A DNA stretch of 64,000 bases from an uncultured Methanomassiliicoccaceae archaeon (GTDB lineage: Archaea; Thermoplasmatota; Thermoplasmata; Methanomassiliicoccales; Methanomethylophilaceae): positions 124,001 to 188,000 of the forward strand of contig CAJJJM010000002.1 in NCBI GenBank assembly GCA_905187815.1, in the 5' to 3' direction. The position numbers and the translations under genes are program-made. The notes beneath the pieces are model-generated. The model did no database searches and was not told the origin of the DNA. It worked only from the letters and a program-made list of their open reading frames with translations. Below are positions 50,768 through 59,779 of the stretch, piece by piece. How positions within the stretch are numbered: the first letter of the stretch is position 1; every line of letters begins with the position of its first letter.

Positions 50768-52414
50768 ATGTCCCTTCTGAAAAGGATCGACGACATCTCC
50801 GACAACAGGAAGGTCCGTAATGGATGGTTCGTCTTCGCCTGTCTCGTATTCATCATAATCATCGTCATCCCATCGATCTTCGTCGTGACCCATCTCTTCA
50901 CCGACTGGGGTCTGGTGGACCAGGTGCTGGGCAACGAGGACATCAAGAACACCGTCCTCAGCGCCGTCTTCAATTCCTTCAGCATCGCTCTGATCGTCAC
51001 GGTCATCGACATCCTGGTCGGTCTGCCGATGGCCTGGATCATGGTACGCAAGGACTTCCCCGGGAAGAAGTGGCTGGACACGCTCCTGGACATGCCGCTG
51101 GCGTTCCCGACCGCTGTCCTCGGCATATCCGTGGTGATGTTCTGGATATCCCCCGACGGCATATCGATCCCGGGACTGGGTCTGGACCTGTCCCCCTACA
51201 TGATGGTCATCCTTCTGCACATCATCTTCACATATCCGTACATGGTCCGTTCGCTGTCTGCTATTCTCGAGCAGATCGATCCGAACCTCGAGACCGCCGG
51301 CATGACCCTGGGGGCCTCCAAGTGGACCGCCGTACGTACGATCACCCTCCCCTTGTTCAGGGCCGGACTGGCCACGGGTTTCGTCCTCTGTTTCGCGAGG
51401 TCCCTCTCGGAGACCGGGGGCACATACATCGCGCTTACCATGATGGGCGTGCAGACGTCGTTCTTCACAGGCCCGTCATTCATCAGCTTCCTCAAGAGCG
51501 ATGAATCGCTGTACACGAGCGACGAGATGATGGGCGCTCAGATCCTGATCAGCGTGATCATGATCGTGCTGGCACTCATCCTGATGTTCCTCGTGAAGAG
51601 GCTCATCGTCAGGTTCAAGATCCCGGTGAAGAAGGTCTGGCCGAAGATCGGCAGGAAGGTCAGCCAGGGCGGTCTGCCCAAGTTGAAGGACGGGATAACC
51701 ATAGCTTTCCTCGTGGTCATCGTCCTCCTTCCCTCATTCTACATTTTCATGTATCTGACGCAGCCGATCCCGGAGATCGACTACGGGGCGCTGCTGTCAT
51801 CGATCGTGACGTCGTTCGGCATAGCGGGTGTCGCAGTGTTGGTCGACATAGTCATAGGCGTGCCCATGGCGATATACATCGCGAGGCACAAGAACAGCAA
51901 GATGGGGCAGATATTGGACAATCTCGTCAACGTCCCGTTGATCATCCCCACGACCGCCCTCGGTTTCTCCCTGGCGCTGTTCTGGGGGAGCTTCGGACTG
52001 GATTCGGACTTCGACATCATGCTCGTCATCCTGGGACACATATCCTTCACCTATCCGCTGGTGGTCAGGAACCTCATCGGTGCTATCGAGGAGGTGGACC
52101 CGTCCTGCGAGGAGATCGCAATGACCCTCGGGGCGAAGCCGTTCCAGGCATTCAGGAAGGTCCTGTTCCCGATAATCAACTCCGCGGTCATCGCCGGAAG
52201 CATCCTGGCGTTCACCAGGAGTCTCGGCGAGACCGGTGCGACGACGTCGATCAGCCAGAATGTCAACACGGTCCCTATCTACATCACGCATCTCGTGGAG
52301 GACGGCCTGTACACGGAGGCTGCGATGTGCTCCATCGTCCTGATAGCGCTGTGCTTCATCCTGATGTTCGGCATCAGGGTCATCACCGGAAGGAGGGCGA
52401 GACACGATGCCTGA
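50768..52414 (+). CDS. ABC transporter permease, two fused domains
   Basis: The 548-residue membrane protein has about 12 helices in two homologous halves (about 1-275 and 290-548). Each half carries a permease coupling motif (ETAGMTLGASKWTAVRTI and EEIAMTLGAKPFQAFRKV). Such double permeases occur in importers for iron, thiamine, molybdate/tungstate, phosphonate and similar substrates. Two ATPase genes and a DUF47 gene follow, but no substrate-binding protein gene is nearby. GAGGTG is six bases before ATG 50768. The substrate cannot be assigned. Confidence 0.88.
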   Translation: MSLLKRIDDISDNRKVRNGWFVFACLVFIIIIVIPSIFVVTHLFTDWGLVDQVLGNEDIKNTVLSAVFNSFSIALIVTVIDILVGLPMAWIMVRKDFPGKKWLDTLLDMPLAFPTAVLGISVVMFWISPDGISIPGLGLDLSPYMMVILLHIIFTYPYMVRSLSAILEQIDPNLETAGMTLGASKWTAVRTITLPLFRAGLATGFVLCFARSLSETGGTYIALTMMGVQTSFFTGPSFISFLKSDESLYTSDEMMGAQILISVIMIVLALILMFLVKRLIVRFKIPVKKVWPKIGRKVSQGGLPKLKDGITIAFLVVIVLLPSFYIFMYLTQPIPEIDYGALLSSIVTSFGIAGVAVLVDIVIGVPMAIYIARHKNSKMGQILDNLVNVPLIIPTTALGFSLALFWGSFGLDSDFDIMLVILGHISFTYPLVVRNLIGAIEEVDPSCEEIAMTLGAKPFQAFRKVLFPIINSAVIAGSILAFTRSLGETGATTSISQNVNTVPIYITHLVEDGLYTEAAMCSIVLIALCFILMFGIRVITGRRARHDA

Positions 52415-53510
52415 GATAGTGTTGGACAACGTCAGCAAGAAGTTCGGGGAGACCGTCGCCGCCGACGGCCTCAGTTTCAGGATCGAGGACGGAGAGTACG
52501 TCTGCATACTCGGCCCGACGGGGGCGGGGAAGACGACGTGCATGAGGATGATCTGCGGCCTCACCCATCCCGATTCCGGCAGGGTGTACCTGGACGGAAG
52601 GGATGTGACCGACGAACCGGTCGACACCCGCAACGCGACCATGCTGACACAGTCCTATGCGCTGTTCCCCCACATGAACGTCTACAACAACGTGAAGTTC
52701 GCCCCTCAGATCAAGGGCTGGGCCCCGGAGGACATAAAGCAGGTCGTCAGGAGCACGCTTCACATGGTCCATCTGGAACAGAAGGCGGAGTGGATGCCCG
52801 ACCAGCTCTCCGGAGGACAGCAGCAGCGCATAGCCCTGGCCAGGGCGCTGGCCTCCGGATCCAAGGTTCTTCTCTTGGACGAGCCGCTTAGGGCCCTCGA
52901 CGCCCGCCTGAGGATCAACCTCCGCAAGGAGCTCAGGACCATGGCCAAGCAGATGGGCGTCACATGCATTCACGTCACCCACGACCAGGACGAGGCCCTT
53001 GCCGTCGCCGACCGCATAGCGATCATCCGTGACGGGAGGATCATACAGTTCGGGACCCCGTCCGAGGTCTTCGACGACCCTGCGACCCCGTTCGTCGCCA
53101 CATTCGTCGGGAGGTCCAACATCCTCACCGGAAAGGTCGTCAGGAGCGACCAGGACGCCACAGCTGTGGATGTGGATGGGACGGTGCTGCTGGCAAGGCC
53201 GTCCGCGATGGCTCCCGGGGACGAAGCGGTGCTCGTCGTGAAGATCGGTTTCACGAGGATATCCAAGAAGCAGGAGGAGCTGGAGAGGTCGTACTTCACC
53301 GGGACGGTGGAGCGCGTGCTGTACGAGGGCGTGACCATAACGGTCGAGATCGACGCCGGAGAGCTTGGGCTCATATCGGCCAAGCTGCCCAACAGGAAGT
53401 TCGACGACTACAGGGCCGGGGACACCGTCGGGGTCTCTTGGATGCCGGCCAAGGCGTCCGTCTTCCCGATCCCCCCGGAGGGTCTGGAGGAGGAGCTCAA
53501 GCTGGAGTGA
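52407..53510 (+). CDS. ABC transporter ATP-binding protein 1
   Basis: The 367-residue ATPase has Walker A GPTGAGKTT (36-44), the signature LSGGQQQRIALA (about 133), Walker B VLLLDEPLRALD and HVTHDQDEA. A TOBE-type regulatory C-terminal domain follows (about 240-367), as in the sugar/iron/molybdate importer class. It overlaps the permease end by 8 nt. The leucine-aspartate of the usual DEPLSALD is DEPLRALD here. Confidence 0.9.
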   Translation: MPEIVLDNVSKKFGETVAADGLSFRIEDGEYVCILGPTGAGKTTCMRMICGLTHPDSGRVYLDGRDVTDEPVDTRNATMLTQSYALFPHMNVYNNVKFAPQIKGWAPEDIKQVVRSTLHMVHLEQKAEWMPDQLSGGQQQRIALARALASGSKVLLLDEPLRALDARLRINLRKELRTMAKQMGVTCIHVTHDQDEALAVADRIAIIRDGRIIQFGTPSEVFDDPATPFVATFVGRSNILTGKVVRSDQDATAVDVDGTVLLARPSAMAPGDEAVLVVKIGFTRISKKQEELERSYFTGTVERVLYEGVTITVEIDAGELGLISAKLPNRKFDDYRAGDTVGVSWMPAKASVFPIPPEGLEEELKLE

Positions 53511-53514
53511 TACC

Positions 53515-54600
53515 ATGGTGAGGATCAAACTCGAACACACATCGATGAGATTCGGGGACTTCTACGCCGTGAGGGACATCAATCTGGAGATCAACAGCGG
53601 AGAGTACGTCACCATCCTGGGGCCCTCCGGATGCGGGAAGACGTCGCTGATCAAGGTCATCTCCGGGATATGGACCCCGACAGAGGGAAAGGTGTACTTC
53701 GACGGGATGGATGTCACCAAGGTCCCCATGGAGGACAGGGACGTCGGCTACGTGTTCCAGAACATAGCCCTGTTCCCGCACATGACGCTCAAGGAGAACG
53801 TCGCCTACAGCCCGAGGGTCAAGGACCAGGGCGATGAGGTGATGGAGTCCCTTTCCACAGAGTACCTGCAGCTGGTCAACATGCTGGTGCGCGCGGGCAT
53901 GTACCCCAAGGAGCTTTCCGGTGGGGAGCAGCAGAAGGTCGCCATCGCCAGGGCGCTCGCATCGGGATCCAGGATGCTGATGCTCGACGAGCCGCTGTCG
54001 GCCCTGGACGCACGTGTGCGCATGGAGCTGAGGTACGAGATACGCAGGCTGGTGAAGAAGCTGGGAATCACAGTCCTTCACGTCACCCACGATCAGGAGG
54101 AGGCGATGTCCGTCTCCGACAGGATAGTGCTCATGAGGTACGGGACCATAGCCGAGTCCGGTTCTCCATTGGATATATATAGGAAACCAAGCTCTGTATT
54201 TGCCGCGAATTTCATCGGAGAGACCAATCTGATGGAGTGCACAGTCTCGGACAGGTCGAAGAACGGCAAGACCAAGGTCAAGCTGAGAGGCGGACGGGAG
54301 ATGAGAGCGTCGAAGACGGATTTCAACGTCGGGGATCCCGTGGTGATCTCGGTCCGTCCGGAGCACGTGTACTCGGCGAACGACGGCCTGGAGGCCACGG
54401 TCGAGTCCATCGTGTTCATGGGTACCTACTGGAGGATCCGCACTCTCGCCGAGAGCAGGGACTACGTGGAGTACAACGTCCCGGCAGACGAGGAGATCCC
54501 GGAGGTGGGGGATACCGTCCATCTGGTATTCAACAAGAAGGCCGTGACGGTCTTCGCAAGGCCGCAGGGCGGCATAGAGGAGGAGATTAGACTTGAGTGA
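53515..54600 (+). CDS. ABC transporter ATP-binding protein 2
   Basis: The 361-residue ATPase is paralogous to the one encoded just upstream. It has Walker A GPSGCGKTS (36-44), signature LSGGEQQKVAIA, Walker B MLMLDEPLSALD and HVTHDQEEA, then a TOBE-like tail. Two different ATPases next to one double permease suggest a heterodimeric motor. It overlaps the DUF47 gene by 8 nt. Confidence 0.9.
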   Translation: MVRIKLEHTSMRFGDFYAVRDINLEINSGEYVTILGPSGCGKTSLIKVISGIWTPTEGKVYFDGMDVTKVPMEDRDVGYVFQNIALFPHMTLKENVAYSPRVKDQGDEVMESLSTEYLQLVNMLVRAGMYPKELSGGEQQKVAIARALASGSRMLMLDEPLSALDARVRMELRYEIRRLVKKLGITVLHVTHDQEEAMSVSDRIVLMRYGTIAESGSPLDIYRKPSSVFAANFIGETNLMECTVSDRSKNGKTKVKLRGGREMRASKTDFNVGDPVVISVRPEHVYSANDGLEATVESIVFMGTYWRIRTLAESRDYVEYNVPADEEIPEVGDTVHLVFNKKAVTVFARPQGGIEEEIRLE

Positions 54601-55273
54601 TGATTCGAAGGGACTGTTGGGATGGTTCGGCAAGAGGAAGGAGGGCGTCATACAGAGCGGTATGAGGGCACATGCACTCTCCGTTTTCGACTGCGTCACC
54701 GAATTGGGCAACGCCACCCGCTCCATGGAATCCGGGGACACCTCCTTGGCCCTCAAGGCCATAGAGAGGCTTTACGCGTCGGAGCACGAGGCGGACTCGC
54801 AGGAGGAGAACCTCTGCAGCCAGATGAGCATCGGCGAGCTCTCTCCGCAGGAGAGGGAGGACTTCATGCATTTCGTCAAGAAGACCGACGGCATCGCCAA
54901 CTGGTGCAAGGAGGCGGCGATCAACATCCAGCTCGTCGTGGACACCGGTGCCCAGATCCCCATGGGGATATGGAATCTTCTCTCGGAGGTCGTCTCAGAC
55001 CTGGAGTCCGAGGTCAACGCGCTGATGAATGCCATCAAGATCCTAGGCACCGACGGTGTCGGGATAGCCGAATGCATCCAGAGCGTCAAGGATCAGGAGC
55101 GCAGGGTCGACCAGGCGTACATGAAGATCATGAAGGCGATCCTCACCGCCGATCTCGATCAGAAGGCGACGATCCTGTCCATCAACATCCTCGAGACGCT
55201 GGAGGAGGCCGCGGACACCTGCAAGGGCTGCGCCGAGACGATAAACATCCTTTTTTACGCGAAGAGGATTTGA
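54593..55273 (+). CDS. PhoU-like DUF47 family protein
   Basis: The 226-residue helical protein has the usual DUF47 spread, including EHEADSQEENL and QERRVDQAYMKIMKAILT near conserved metal-binding acids. DUF47 proteins are usually partners of phosphate (Pit) transporters and are related to PhoU. Here it is encoded at the end of an ABC importer operon, overlapping by 8 nt, so it may regulate that transporter. It starts at TTG 54593, behind GGAGGAGAT. Confidence 0.85.
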   Translation: MSDDSKGLLGWFGKRKEGVIQSGMRAHALSVFDCVTELGNATRSMESGDTSLALKAIERLYASEHEADSQEENLCSQMSIGELSPQEREDFMHFVKKTDGIANWCKEAAINIQLVVDTGAQIPMGIWNLLSEVVSDLESEVNALMNAIKILGTDGVGIAECIQSVKDQERRVDQAYMKIMKAILTADLDQKATILSINILETLEEAADTCKGCAETINILFYAKRI

Positions 55274-55280
55274 GACCGCG

Positions 55281-56648
55281 ATGACTCTCTTCGGGATCAA
55301 CGGCGTGAGGGGAACGGCCAATAAGGACCTGACCCCGGAGGTCGCACTTCAGATCGGCAAGGTCGTGGGAAGGACCTACAGGGGACGCATAGCCCTGGCG
55401 ACCGACGCCCGCGATTCAGCGGACATGCTCAGGAGCGCCCTCTCGGCGGGCATCATGGATGCGGGCTCCGACGTCGTGGACCTGGGCATCCTGCCCACCC
55501 CTGTGTTGCAGTACTACGTGAAGTCCCATGGCGAGATAACCGGAGGGGTGGTGATCACCGCATCCCACAACCCTCCCGAGTACAACGGTTTCAAGTTCAT
55601 CAAGGGGGACGGCGTGGAGGTCAACCGCGACGAGGAGCGGTCCATCGAGAGTTACTGCGGCATGGATGTCCCAAGGGCTGAATGGTCCGAGGTCGGCGAG
55701 ATCGAGGCCGGCACAGGTGCCGTGGAGCAGCATGTGCACGCGGTGGTGGACAGTGTGGATGCGGATGCGATCCGCAAGGCGAACCTCACGGTGTGCGTCG
55801 ACTGCGCCAACGGCTCCACATGCGAATCCACGCCCCTCCTCCTGAAGCTTCTCAACGTCAGGACGTTCACGATCAACGCGGACCCGCAGAGCGAGAGTCC
55901 CGGACGCAGTAGCGAACCCACTGAGGAGAACCTGGGGCCCCTGATGGCTCTCACGAAGCAGGTCGGCGCCGATCTCGGGGCCGCCCATGATGCGGACGGC
56001 GACCGCACGATATTCGTCACAGAGAACGGGGAGTATGTCCAGGGGGACATCAGCCTCGCCATCGTGGCAAGGTCCATACTTGAGGAGCGCAAGGGGAAGG
56101 TCATCACCCCCGTCAGCTCATCGGCCATAGTGGAGGACGTCGTCGAGTCCAGCGGCGGCCTGCTGAAGTACACGTCAGTCGGCTCCCACACCGTCGTCAG
56201 GAAGATGGAGGAGAACATGGCCGTCTTCGGCGGAGAGGAGAACGGCGGCATGGTCTTCCCGGAGTTCCAGATGTGCAGGGACGGGATCATGACTCTGGCG
56301 AAGATGCTGGAGTGCATCGCCAAGAACGGTCCGCTGTCGAAGCAGATCGCCGGGTTCGACAGGTATTACGATTTCAAGGAGAACGTCCCGTGTCCGGATG
56401 ACATCAAGAACGCGCTTTTGGACCATTTCGTCAGCGAGTTCGCGGAGGGCCGTGTGGAGACCGTCGATGGGCTGAAGGTCTATTTCGATGACGGATGGGT
56501 CCTCTTCAGGCCGTCCACCACCGAGGAGCTCTTCAGGATATACTCCGAATCCAAGGACGAGGCTGTCGCCAGGGACAGGATGGACAGGTTCGTATCGGAG
56601 GCGAAGGAGTTCGTCTCCGGTCAGGGGCCCGTCAAGCTCAGCGTCTGA
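55281..56648 (+). CDS. glmM: Phosphoglucosamine/phosphomannomutase
   Basis: This alpha-D-phosphohexomutase interconverts hexosamine (or hexose) 6- and 1-phosphates for glycan precursors. The 455-residue protein has the phosphoserine loop TASHNP (S95), the metal loop DADGDR and the sugar loop GGEENGG. Archaeal members can use several sugars, so the exact substrate is open. It starts 7 nt after the DUF47 gene and overlaps the tail of the agmatinase gene by 11 nt. Confidence 0.88.
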   Translation: MTLFGINGVRGTANKDLTPEVALQIGKVVGRTYRGRIALATDARDSADMLRSALSAGIMDAGSDVVDLGILPTPVLQYYVKSHGEITGGVVITASHNPPEYNGFKFIKGDGVEVNRDEERSIESYCGMDVPRAEWSEVGEIEAGTGAVEQHVHAVVDSVDADAIRKANLTVCVDCANGSTCESTPLLLKLLNVRTFTINADPQSESPGRSSEPTEENLGPLMALTKQVGADLGAAHDADGDRTIFVTENGEYVQGDISLAIVARSILEERKGKVITPVSSSAIVEDVVESSGGLLKYTSVGSHTVVRKMEENMAVFGGEENGGMVFPEFQMCRDGIMTLAKMLECIAKNGPLSKQIAGFDRYYDFKENVPCPDDIKNALLDHFVSEFAEGRVETVDGLKVYFDDGWVLFRPSTTEELFRIYSESKDEAVARDRMDRFVSEAKEFVSGQGPVKLSV

Positions 56649-57501
56649 GGTTCTTGGCGTGAACCGCCATGACCTCGTTGATGTATCTGGCAGCGAGGAT
56701 CGATGTGATCCCGGCGGGATCCGCGGGCGGGCAGACCTCTACGACATCGAAACCGGCAAGCCTGTCGCCGATAGCGTTGATGACCTTCTTGACATCCATG
56801 GGCATGAGTCCGAACGGTTCGGGCGTGCCTGTGCCGGGTGCGAAGGCCGGGTCTATGCCGTCAATGTCGACGGTCAGGTAGATCCTCTCATTCTTCACGC
56901 TGTCCAGCGCCTTCTCGATGGCCCATTCGATCCCGTTGTCCATTATGTCGAAGGAGCTGATGAAGGGGACCACGTCCTCGCGGTCAAGCTCCTCCTCGCC
57001 GATCGCCCTGGCTCCGAGGACGAAGACGTTCTCCAGTCCGAGGTGCTCGGCCGCCCTGCGTGTGATGCACGCATGGCTGTTCGGGGTGCCGAGGTACTCG
57101 TCCCTCGAATCCAGGTGGGCGTCGATCGATATGAGCGCGATGTCGTCGGGCTCGAAGTTCCTGACAATCGGGATGTTGATGGAATGCTCGCCGCCGATGG
57201 CGATCGTGAACTTTCCGTCCCTTATCGCTGGGCCCACTGCGAAGTCCACCTCGGCGAACATGTCCTCAGGCAGGATGAAGTCGTCGCAGTTGCCGTAGTC
57301 GTACACGTTGAGCTGCGGCTGATGGATCCCGTGCTCGAAGTGTATCTCTTCAAAATTGTAGGAGGCCCGCCTTACGGCGGTGGGGGCCTCCCTGGCTCCC
57401 GCCTTGAAGCAGGAGGTGTGGTCGTACGGGATGCCGAAGATCACGACGTCGGCATCGTTGTAGTCTGATTCCGCACCGGCATAGCCGATCCCGTACGACA
57501 T
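56638..57501 (-). CDS. speB: Agmatinase
   Basis: This enzyme hydrolyses agmatine to putrescine and urea. The 287-residue ureohydrolase has the manganese motifs GGEHS, DAHLD and DIDGIDPAFAPGTGTPE. It lies 12 nt after aIF5A on the same transcript. The shared operon fits: putrescine leads to spermidine, the donor of the butylamine group on the aIF5A lysine. Confidence 0.9.
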   Translation of the reverse strand: MSYGIGYAGAESDYNDADVVIFGIPYDHTSCFKAGAREAPTAVRRASYNFEEIHFEHGIHQPQLNVYDYGNCDDFILPEDMFAEVDFAVGPAIRDGKFTIAIGGEHSINIPIVRNFEPDDIALISIDAHLDSRDEYLGTPNSHACITRRAAEHLGLENVFVLGARAIGEEELDREDVVPFISSFDIMDNGIEWAIEKALDSVKNERIYLTVDIDGIDPAFAPGTGTPEPFGLMPMDVKKVINAIGDRLAGFDVVEVCPPADPAGITSILAARYINEVMAVHAKNLRR

Positions 57502-57513
57502 TGGTTTCAGACC

Positions 57514-57891
57514 TCACATGATCTTGTATCTGCCCATCGCGACGATGTACAGGAGCTCTCCTCCCTCCTCGACGGGCTGCTCGTGGTCGGGGTTGATCTC
57601 GACGGAGATCTGCTCGAAGGTCTCGAGGTCCATGATCATGGCCTCGTTTCCCGAGATGGAAAGGACCTGGCCCTTCCTCTTGTCGATCATGGGGACCTGC
57701 ACCTTTGTGCTCACGGGTCCCACGATGGACTTCTTGGCTCCGGTGAAGATGCTGACCGCGTCGACGTTGGCTTTCGCGGATCCGTGCTTTCCGGGCTTGG
57801 AAGTCGTGATCTTTACGATCTTACAGGGTTCGTCGTCGATGTTGACGTACCTTCCCTCTTTCAGCTCTCTGATCTCTTTCATCTCCCACAT
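57514..57891 (-). CDS. eif5a: Translation initiation factor aIF5A
   Basis: This factor helps ribosomes through difficult peptide bonds. The 125-residue protein has an N-terminal SH3-like and a C-terminal OB domain. The loop TTSKPGKHGSAKA contains K35, the lysine modified to (deoxy)hypusine. ATG 57891 has a TATA box (GATATACATC, 57911-57920) about 25 nt upstream and matches the Thermoplasma start; GTG 57897 would add two residues. The agmatinase gene follows. Confidence 0.93.
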   Translation of the reverse strand: MWEMKEIRELKEGRYVNIDDEPCKIVKITTSKPGKHGSAKANVDAVSIFTGAKKSIVGPVSTKVQVPMIDKRKGQVLSISGNEAMIMDLETFEQISVEINPDHEQPVEEGGELLYIVAMGRYKIM

Positions 57892-57924
57892 TGGCACTAC
57901 CTTCTTGTTGGATGTATATCCGAC

Positions 57925-57993
57925 TCACGGCCGGAAGTTCACTCCCCCGAGGGAAGCGTTGATGCGCAGGTCGAACTCAGTTGCAGACCTCAT
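57925..57993 (-). CDS. Candidate 22-residue reading frame upstream of aIF5A
   Basis: On the minus strand ATG 57993 to TGA 57925 encodes 22 residues (including TEFDLRINASLGGVNFRP) with the GC-rich third positions of real genes. A GTG at 58017 would extend it to 30. A strong TATA-like box (58021-58033) lies about 32 nt before the ATG, and no other minus-strand gene uses it, since aIF5A has its own box. It could be a tiny protein, a leader peptide or part of a small RNA. Confidence 0.3.
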   Translation of the reverse strand: MRSATEFDLRINASLGGVNFRP

Positions 57994-58076
57994 GCTATCT
58001 GGCACCCCATCGGCCACCTGGATATAATAATTTTAGGTGGCTGTGGACGAAAATCGCACCTGAGCCAGTGCCAGCA

Positions 58077-59168
58077 TCAGCGGCGACGGTTCTTGCCGCC
58101 TTTGCCCTGGCGTCCCTTCTTCCCGGCCTTCTGGGGCTTCTTGGGGGGATCCGGATAGCGTCTCCTGATGTCCTCCACGCGTCTGGCGAACTCCTCGTTG
58201 AGCCTGTCCCCTGCGAAATCGCCGTGGTACTGGTCGATCTTCGCCGCGATGAGGACCTTGCCCGCGAGAGCGCGGGCGATCTTCCCGCGCTGCCAGTAGG
58301 GCGCCCTGTGGACGTCGGGATGCTGGTATATCACCCCGTGCTTGGGTCCCCTCTTCCCGGACTTCAGGTGCCTGAACATGGCCTTCTCCGCGCCCAGGAG
58401 CTGCACGGTGGAGGACGGGAGCGAGGCGAGCCTCTCCAGTCCGCCAGCGAGGGACACCATCCTCGCAGCGAGCGGCGCTCCCAGTATGGCGCACATGTTG
58501 GGGCATGTCTCCTCGACGATCCCCTGTATGTACGTCTCGGTCCGGTCCTTGTCGTCGTAAAGGCGGCTGAGGGTGTCTGCGAGGTCCCTTATGGCATCCA
58601 TGTCTGAGGGGTCCATGTCCGCGCCGATGGATTCGATGTCGATCCCCAGCTCCTCGATGACGCCCTCCCTCTCGCCGTTCATGGCTATGAGCTGGGCGTA
58701 CCTGGCGTCGTGCGCGTAGTCCGCGAGCTCCGGGAAGTGCATGCCGTACCACTCGTGGAGCCTCTCGTTGTACAGGTTTATGGTGGCGATCTGGTCGTCA
58801 AGGCTCCTTATGGCCTGGACCAGGCTCCTGTCCCTGGGGATTGGCTCGGAGGTCCTCAGCTTCCCGAGGCCGATCATCACCTCGTGCATGAAGTCCCCGT
58901 CGTACCCGTATTTCTCAGGGGTGATGGACGAGGAGTCGTACATCTCGGGTTTCCCGAGCTCGGACTGCCTGCGATCAGCCACGGCGATCCTGCCGTCGAC
59001 CGTCGCTGCGAGCTCCCTCTCCTCATCCAGGAGGGCTCCTCTCTGGACGGCGGCGAGCTTCTCCGCCACCGCTGCCGCGTCCTTGGGCATCAGGCGCTTG
59101 TCGAGGATCCTGCCGGTCTTCTCGTCGCACAGGAACACCCCGAACCATTTGGTGACCAGTATTGCCAT
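58077..59168 (-). CDS. nop5: Nop5 (Nop56/58 family), C/D-box ribonucleoprotein scaffold
   Basis: This protein bridges L7Ae-bound C/D guide RNA to fibrillarin during 2'-O-methylation of rRNA. The 363-residue protein has an N-terminal fibrillarin-binding domain, a coiled coil (about 120-230), the Nop domain (CPNMCAILGAPLAARMVSLAGGLE and GVIYQHPDVH) and a lysine/arginine-rich tail. Fibrillarin, often adjacent in Archaea, is not next to it. It is the last gene of the mtnA-aldolase operon, with a 4-nt gap. Confidence 0.92.
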   Translation of the reverse strand: MAILVTKWFGVFLCDEKTGRILDKRLMPKDAAAVAEKLAAVQRGALLDEERELAATVDGRIAVADRRQSELGKPEMYDSSSITPEKYGYDGDFMHEVMIGLGKLRTSEPIPRDRSLVQAIRSLDDQIATINLYNERLHEWYGMHFPELADYAHDARYAQLIAMNGEREGVIEELGIDIESIGADMDPSDMDAIRDLADTLSRLYDDKDRTETYIQGIVEETCPNMCAILGAPLAARMVSLAGGLERLASLPSSTVQLLGAEKAMFRHLKSGKRGPKHGVIYQHPDVHRAPYWQRGKIARALAGKVLIAAKIDQYHGDFAGDRLNEEFARRVEDIRRRYPDPPKKPQKAGKKGRQGKGGKNRRR

Positions 59169-59172
59169 GGAA

Positions 59173-59778
59173 TCACATCCTCGAGAGCCTCTCCACCTCG
59201 TCCGCCGGGAGGTCCTCGACGTCTCCGGCGATGAGCTGGAGCCTGGCCTGGAACTCGAGCTCCTCCATCCTGTTGTAAGCCTCCTCCAGGGACCTTCCCT
59301 GGGTGAGGGCTCCGTGCCTCTCCATGAGCATAGCCTTGGAGTGTCCTTCTGCGGCTACCGCGTCCACCAGCTCCTGCGATCCGGGTGTGTAGTATCCGAT
59401 CATGGGGACATGCCCAAGGAGCATCGCGCCCTCGGGCGTGAGGTTGCACCTGATGGGCTCGTTCCTCACGGCCAGCGCGACGCAGTTGAGAGGGTGGCAG
59501 TGGACGACCGCGTTGGTCTCCGGATTCATCCTGTATAGGGCTAGATGGAACCTGTGTTCGATGGACGGCTTCCCTTCCGAGCGGACCTCGCCGTCCAGGG
59601 AGACCTTGACCATGTCCTCAGGTTTCAGAAGTCCCTTGTTCCTGCCGGACGGGGTTATGATGATCTCGTCGGCGTTGATGCGGACGCTCATGTTTCCCCC
59701 TGCGGAGACCGTCAGCTGCCTGTCGTACAGCATCTTGCAGAAATCGGCAAGCTGCTCCCTGGCATACCTCTCGTTCAT
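59173..59778 (-). CDS. Class II aldolase (fuculose-phosphate aldolase family)
   Basis: The 201-residue zinc aldolase has GGNMSVRI, ITPSGRNKG, SIEHRFHLALY, VVHCHPLNCVAL and the late MERHGALTQG, giving the three zinc histidines and the active glutamate. It lies 1 nt after mtnA. That pair is the core of the DHAP shunt described in bacteria, in which 5-substituted ribulose-1-phosphates from 5'-deoxyadenosine or methylthioadenosine are split to dihydroxyacetone phosphate and an aldehyde. The exact substrate is inferred. Confidence 0.88.
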   Translation of the reverse strand: MNERYAREQLADFCKMLYDRQLTVSAGGNMSVRINADEIIITPSGRNKGLLKPEDMVKVSLDGEVRSEGKPSIEHRFHLALYRMNPETNAVVHCHPLNCVALAVRNEPIRCNLTPEGAMLLGHVPMIGYYTPGSQELVDAVAAEGHSKAMLMERHGALTQGRSLEEAYNRMEELEFQARLQLIAGDVEDLPADEVERLSRM

Positions 59779-59779
59779 C

